DNA from: Anaerolineae bacterium
Lineage (GTDB): Bacteria; Chloroflexota; Anaerolineae; Aggregatilineales; Phototrophicaceae
Reading direction: 5' to 3'
Assembly: GCA_022825675.1 (NCBI GenBank)
Contig: JAJDWK010000046.1
Location: 1-64,000, forward strand
Length of the DNA stretch: 64,000 nt
Each line of letters starts with the position of its first letter. The first letter of the stretch is position 1. The position numbers were made by a program, and so were the translations under genes. The notes beneath the pieces are model-generated. The model worked only from the letters and a program-made list of their open reading frames with translations, was not told the DNA's origin and did not search any database. Shown one piece after another: positions 60,141 through 64,000 of this stretch.

Positions 60141-61001
60141 ATGTTACTCAATATGCGGGATCTCCTGTCGGTGGCGCGGACGCGCCGCTTTGCCGTGCCA
60201 GCGTTTAATATCAGCAGCAATATGCTCTTGCGGGGGGCGCTTGAGGCGGCGGAAGCGGCGGAAGCGCCCGTCATCATCGCAATTCACCCGGACGAGCTGG
60301 CATTTGTAGGAGCATCCTTTGTCACCATGGCGCTGGAAGAAGCGCATAATGCCTCGGTGCCGGTGGTGGTGCATTTGGATCACGGCTCGTCGCTGGAGCA
60401 GGTCATGGGCGCGATCCGCGCCGGCTTCACCTCGGTGATGATGGACAAGTCGATGCTGCCGCTTGACGAGAATATCGCCGCTTGCCGCCAGGTTACCGAG
60501 CTGGCGCATGCCGTCAATGTATCGGTCGAAGGCGAGCTGGGCACAATCGGCGAGCTGGACGAAGAGGCGGAAGCCGGCGCTGACGAAGTGATATTTGTCG
60601 ATCCTGAGCAGGTCAAAATCTTCGTTGAGTCCACCAATGTTGATACTTTGGCAGTCGCGATTGGCACCTCGCATGGCTTGTACCCCAAGCACATGAAGCC
60701 GGAAATCCGCCACGACCTGCTGCGGGACATCACCGCCAAGGTGGATATCCCGCTGGTTTTGCATGGCGGCTCTGGCAATCCGGACGCCGAAATCGCGCAG
60801 GCGGTGGCATTGGGCATCTGCAAGATCAACATCTCGGCGGATATGAAAAGCGCCTTCTACCTGAAAGCGCGAGAAGTGCTGCAAAACCCAATTCTGCGCG
60901 AGCCGAGCAGCATTTATCCCGCCTGCATTGAGGCGATGAAAGTTGTCTGCCGCCAGAAATTTGACCTCTTCGGCACTACGGGGCAGGCGGCGCAATACTA
61001 A
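60141..61001 (+). CDS. Class II fructose/tagatose-bisphosphate aldolase family protein
   Basis: Zinc-dependent aldolase with VVVHLDHGSSLE (metal-binding His and catalytic Asp region), VEGELGTIG, GTSHGLYP and LHGGSGNPD (phosphate and metal binding), then KINISADMK. At 286 residues it fits the KbaY/GatY/Fba type. Its likely reaction is cleavage of a ketose 1,6-bisphosphate, or related 1-phosphate, to dihydroxyacetone phosphate and an aldehyde. ATG 60141 lies 48 bases after the permease; GGGAAAGGG is 14 bases upstream, rather far. In the operon it probably acts after the kinase encoded next. Confidence 0.9.
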   Translation: MLLNMRDLLSVARTRRFAVPAFNISSNMLLRGALEAAEAAEAPVIIAIHPDELAFVGASFVTMALEEAHNASVPVVVHLDHGSSLEQVMGAIRAGFTSVMMDKSMLPLDENIAACRQVTELAHAVNVSVEGELGTIGELDEEAEAGADEVIFVDPEQVKIFVESTNVDTLAVAIGTSHGLYPKHMKPEIRHDLLRDITAKVDIPLVLHGGSGNPDAEIAQAVALGICKINISADMKSAFYLKAREVLQNPILREPSSIYPACIEAMKVVCRQKFDLFGTTGQAAQY

Positions 61002-61025
61002 AACGCCGTCCATCGGGAGCGCTGT

Positions 61026-62210
61026 GTGGGCGAAAGAATCGCGCTCGGCTTCTGCAATAACATCGATTACGAAATCGAATGGGACGGGCAAGTTCTCGCC
61101 GAGCGCGCCGCCCGCCACCACATTAGCGCCGCCGAGGCGGATGCGGGCAGCGCCATCCGTTGCGAGCGCGATCTTTTGCTCTCCATCCTGGGCTTTATGC
61201 GGGTGGGGCAGGGGGGTGAGCGCTTTGTCAGCGATGCTGGCATCATAGAGCGCTTCGCCGCCCGCTTCAACAAACGGATCACGCTCGGCGGGACTTCCGT
61301 GCGCGCCGCAATCGCCATGTCGACGCTGGGCTATTCGGCGGCGCTGCATCTCATCACAAAAAATGATGAAGTGCGCCAGTTGCTGCCAGCCGCTTGCCCC
61401 TTCGTCTGCAGCAATAAAAGCGACAGCTATTATCCTCATCTCATCGTGCAATTTGAAGCTGGCGACACCGTGCGCCTGGGCAAGTCGACTATCCGCGCCC
61501 GCCAATCCAATCGGCTCATCTATCACTGCAACGCCGATAGGATCGCCATGAAGATTGCCCCGGAATTCGCTGACATGCTCGCGGAGGCGCAAGTGCTGCT
61601 GATTTCGGGATTCAACGCGATGCAGAGCGAATCCCTGCTGCGCCAGCGGCTGGCGACAGTGTCGCGCCTGCTCAGGCGCTTGCCAGCGCAGTCCCGCGTA
61701 TTTCTTGAAGACGGCGGCTACCATAATCTCGCTTTCCGCCGGGTGATGCTGCGCGCGCTGGGGCAGCGGCTGGACATGCACAGCATGAATGAAGACGAGC
61801 TGCAAGCGCATCTCGGGTGCCGGGTGGCGCTGCGTGATGCGGACGCGGTATATGCAGCCGTGAAAGAATTAAACGGGCGTCTGCCCGCCGCGACTCTCAT
61901 CCTGCACACGCGGCAGTGGGCGCTGGCATTTGGGCGCGGGGCAAGCCGCTATGCGGGCGCGCTCAAAGGCGGCATTACCATGGCGACCACGCGCTTCCGC
62001 CATGGGGACAGCTTCAGCCGCGCGAACTATCACGCGATTGAGCGCCGCGCGCCTGCCGATGCCAGCGCGCAATTCGCCCATGCCATCAATGCGCTGGGCG
62101 GCGACCGGGTCTGCTGCCTGCCAGTGGCGGCGGTGAGGCAGGAAAATGCAACTACTATCGGCTTGGGGGACGCATTCGTCGGCGGCTTTTTGCCGGCGCT
62201 GCTGCGCTAG
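61026..62210 (+). CDS. ADP-dependent glucokinase/phosphofructokinase family sugar kinase
   Basis: Ribokinase-fold sugar kinase of the ADP-dependent group: LGFCNNIDYEIEWDG at the N-terminus, ITLGGTSVRAAIAMSTLGY, LISGFNAMQ, HSMNEDELQAHLG with the NEDE metal-site motif, and the C-terminal TIGLGDAFVGGF, whose D382 is the expected catalytic base. Known members in archaea and animals phosphorylate glucose or fructose 6-phosphate with ADP; bacterial members are little studied. Here it follows an aldolase and a sugar importer, so its substrate is probably the imported sugar or its phosphate. GTG 61026 has GGGAG at 61015-61019. Confidence 0.83.
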   Translation: MGERIALGFCNNIDYEIEWDGQVLAERAARHHISAAEADAGSAIRCERDLLLSILGFMRVGQGGERFVSDAGIIERFAARFNKRITLGGTSVRAAIAMSTLGYSAALHLITKNDEVRQLLPAACPFVCSNKSDSYYPHLIVQFEAGDTVRLGKSTIRARQSNRLIYHCNADRIAMKIAPEFADMLAEAQVLLISGFNAMQSESLLRQRLATVSRLLRRLPAQSRVFLEDGGYHNLAFRRVMLRALGQRLDMHSMNEDELQAHLGCRVALRDADAVYAAVKELNGRLPAATLILHTRQWALAFGRGASRYAGALKGGITMATTRFRHGDSFSRANYHAIERRAPADASAQFAHAINALGGDRVCCLPVAAVRQENATTIGLGDAFVGGFLPALLR

Positions 62211-62220
62211 AAGCGCGGGC

Positions 62221-64000
62221 TTACAGATTGCGCCCGCCGCGGCGAATATCGCCAACGCGCTGGGTTATGCCCAGCGAATCAAGATGTTCCAGCGCGGGAA
62301 TCGCGTATTTGCGCGTGGTGCCAAAGGCGTCGCGCAGGGTCTTGGCATCAATTTCGTCATGCGCCCACAGGTGCTGGCGCACCGCCGCGACCAGCGCGTC
62401 ATACGCCGCGGTGGAGAAGGCGATGGCATCGCTGACCTTGACGAGCCGCCGCTGGTCCAGCAGCGCGCGCACAACAGCCTCGCCCGCCATTTGATTCATC
62501 TCGCCGATTGTCGGCGGCGTGTAGGGCTGCTGCTCAAGCGTTTGCATCAGCTTCTCAATGCTGGCGCGCTGCTGCGCCGAGAAAATGATTTCATGCTCCC
62601 GCAGGCGCAGCAATCGGGATTCAGCGACAAAGCGGTCTTCGTTTGCGATGATGCTTTCGAGGATGTTGGCAGCCAGCCCCAGGCGGCTGCTTAATTCCGC
62701 GAGCCGCAAGCCCAAGCGCAGCGGCTGCCGCTGATGATAGGCGCGCAGCTCCGCCTCAACCTTGCCCGCCAGCTTTTCCCAAGTTGATGCCGCAATCAGC
62801 GCGCCATCTTCACAGCGGCGCAGCAAACCCGCGCTTATGGCTTCTTCGGTGGCAGCAGCCATTTCCGCGTCCGAAAAGCCCAGGCTCCGCTGCAGCGCGG
62901 CGGGCTTTTGCGGGCTGTCGCTGGCGGCGGCTTGCGCCAGGCGCTCGGCGGGGCTCCCGCGAAGGCGCAATTGTAAATCGGCAATGACATCGCGTCGGAA
63001 CCGTTTGTGCCGCCTGCCCGGATAAGGGTTGACGATTATGCCGCCGCCGATGGTCTCGGCGGGTGAAGGATAACGCAGAATATAACGGTCGCCGCGGGCG
63101 AGCGGCAGGGCATCACGCAGGCGCAGCTGCAGCCAGCCATCAGCGCCCGGCGGCAGCGCTTCTGTTTCCAGCAGGCGTACGCGGGCGACCGACTCCGCCG
63201 CGCCGCAAAATACTTTGACTTCGGCATTGTGCTTCAGCCGCCGCGCGACATCGCCAAGCTGGCTGAAATGCGCGTCCGCCAAGAGCGTGGGCGGCAGCAG
63301 CCCGGGCTTGCTCAAGACATCGCCGCGGCGGGCATCAGCGCTGCTGATGCCGGTTACATTCACCGCTACGCGGCTGCCGGCTGCCACCCGCTTCAACTCT
63401 CGCTGATAGCTTTGCAAGCCGCGGATGCGCCCGCGCAGCCCCCGCGGCTGCAATTCCACCGCGTCCCCCACTTCAAGCGCGCCGCCCATAAGCGTGCCGG
63501 TGAGCACGGTGCCAAAGCCACTGATGACAAATACGCGGTCCACTGGCAGGCGCGGCTGCCCGCCCGCTGACAGCGGCGGCAATTGCGCGAGCAGACGCTG
63601 CAGCTCCGCCTTTAGCGCCGGCAAGCCCGCGCCTGTATGCGCGGAAACGGGCAGGATTGGCGCGCTGTCGTAGCGATGCGCCGCCAGCAACTCTTCAACT
63701 TCAAGCGACACCAGCTCCAGCCATTCGGGGTCGTCAATCAAATCGACCTTGCTTAGCACAACGCAGATGCGCTGGATATCAAGCAGGCGCAGGATGGCGA
63801 GATGCTCCCGCGTTTGTGGCATGATGCCTTCGTCCGCGGCGACAACAAGCAAAGCCGCCGCGATGCCGCCGACGCCAGCGAGCATATTCTCGATGAAATC
63901 CCGATGGCCGGGCACATCAACGATGCCTACGGTCTCGCCAGAGGGCAAGCCCAGCCAGGCAAAGCCGAGATCAATCGTCATTTTGCGCGATTGTTCTTCC
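62221..64000 (-). CDS. selB: Selenocysteine-specific elongation factor SelB, N-terminus outside window
   Basis: The frame continues through the window edge (EEQSRKMTIDLGFAW precedes the visible G2 region), so the first part with the P-loop is missing. Seen are the GTPase motifs DVPGHRDFIENM and SKVDLID, domain II pattern VDRVFVISGFGTVLTGTLMGG, domain III, and four winged helices in the last 250 residues, ending FGTTRKYAIPALEHLDSLGITQRVGD, which bind the SECIS hairpin. SelB delivers Sec-tRNA to UGA codons. No selA, selD, tRNA-Sec or selenoprotein gene was recognised in this window. It is convergent with the kinase gene, 10 bases apart. Confidence 0.95.
   Translation of the reverse strand, partial: EEQSRKMTIDLGFAWLGLPSGETVGIVDVPGHRDFIENMLAGVGGIAAALLVVAADEGIMPQTREHLAILRLLDIQRICVVLSKVDLIDDPEWLELVSLEVEELLAAHRYDSAPILPVSAHTGAGLPALKAELQRLLAQLPPLSAGGQPRLPVDRVFVISGFGTVLTGTLMGGALEVGDAVELQPRGLRGRIRGLQSYQRELKRVAAGSRVAVNVTGISSADARRGDVLSKPGLLPPTLLADAHFSQLGDVARRLKHNAEVKVFCGAAESVARVRLLETEALPPGADGWLQLRLRDALPLARGDRYILRYPSPAETIGGGIIVNPYPGRRHKRFRRDVIADLQLRLRGSPAERLAQAAASDSPQKPAALQRSLGFSDAEMAAATEEAISAGLLRRCEDGALIAASTWEKLAGKVEAELRAYHQRQPLRLGLRLAELSSRLGLAANILESIIANEDRFVAESRLLRLREHEIIFSAQQRASIEKLMQTLEQQPYTPPTIGEMNQMAGEAVVRALLDQRRLVKVSDAIAFSTAAYDALVAAVRQHLWAHDEIDAKTLRDAFGTTRKYAIPALEHLDSLGITQRVGDIRRGGRNL

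Noticed and set aside
60144..61811. Very long open frame on the minus strand opposite the aldolase and ADP-dependent kinase genes
   Set aside because: It is antisense to two genes with clear family motifs, is rich in residues typical of reversed GC-rich codons, and has no motif of its own.
62221..64000. Possible selenoprotein gene or tRNA-Sec near selB
   Set aside because: The adjacent kinase gene ends normally and no long-variable-arm tRNA or UGA-interrupted family was recognised by eye; the region beyond 64000 is not visible.

Overview
The window looks like chromosome of a Chloroflexota bacterium, probably Anaerolineae-like. The support is the style of the secreted proteins (Thr/Pro stalks of the PPTNTP type, TP-rich linkers, LysM repeats, GT39-type membrane glycosyltransferases with a C-terminal beta domain, a baseplate-J-like membrane protein), the GC-rich sequence, and frequent TTG/GTG starts. 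No phage, IS element, CRISPR array or plasmid module was seen. It is mostly dense housekeeping and cell-envelope gene content, with sigma70-type promoters (TTGxxx, 17 bases, TAnnnT) in many gaps.

Layout. 1-4752 (+): end of a Thr/Pro stalk protein, a Gfo/Idh oxidoreductase, tRNA-Arg(CCG) on the minus strand, dispersed palindromic repeats, a lipoprotein, an M23 peptidase and greA. 4867-13652 (-): one long run ffh, rpsP, khpA, rimM, dprA, manC, topA, then a membrane protein. 13740-24475 (-): alaS, a baseplate-J-like membrane protein, ruvX, a C39-like/TPR protein, murJ, an MBL hydrolase, an alkaline-phosphatase-fold enzyme and an MFS carrier. 24640-26720 (+): tyrS and a CoA-transferase-family beta subunit. 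26717-30057 (-): an S41 protease, secG, and a solute-binding protein. 30278-36765 (+): the alpha subunit of the CoA-transferase family, a TPP riboswitch driving thiBPQ, and purH. 36769-39592 (-): yajC-secD-secF. 39733-46695 (+): a CARDB-type secreted protein, a NERD-like protein, a GT39-type glycosyltransferase, and a seven-LysM protein with a degenerate glycosidase domain.

46739-52286 (-): tRNA-Thr(CGT), a valine T-box leader, valS, and two more LysM proteins. 52513-56614: mutL (+) facing a dGTPase-family HD hydrolase and a Ser/Thr kinase (-). 57003-62210 (+): a carbohydrate ABC importer (binding protein plus two permeases, no ATPase), a class II aldolase and an ADP-dependent sugar kinase family protein, which together look like a sugar uptake and catabolism operon. 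62221-64000 (-): selB, cut by the window edge, showing that the organism probably inserts selenocysteine.

The most unusual points are the ADP-dependent kinase/aldolase/ABC cluster, the LysM protein whose glycosidase catalytic motifs are replaced, a MutL that has lost its endonuclease motifs, the two halves of a CoA-transferase-like enzyme separated by an inverted gene block and lacking the usual beta glutamate, a TopA with an N-terminal zinc ribbon, and the tRNA-Thr/T-box/valS arrangement. All functional statements rest on reading motifs by eye; no database search was run.
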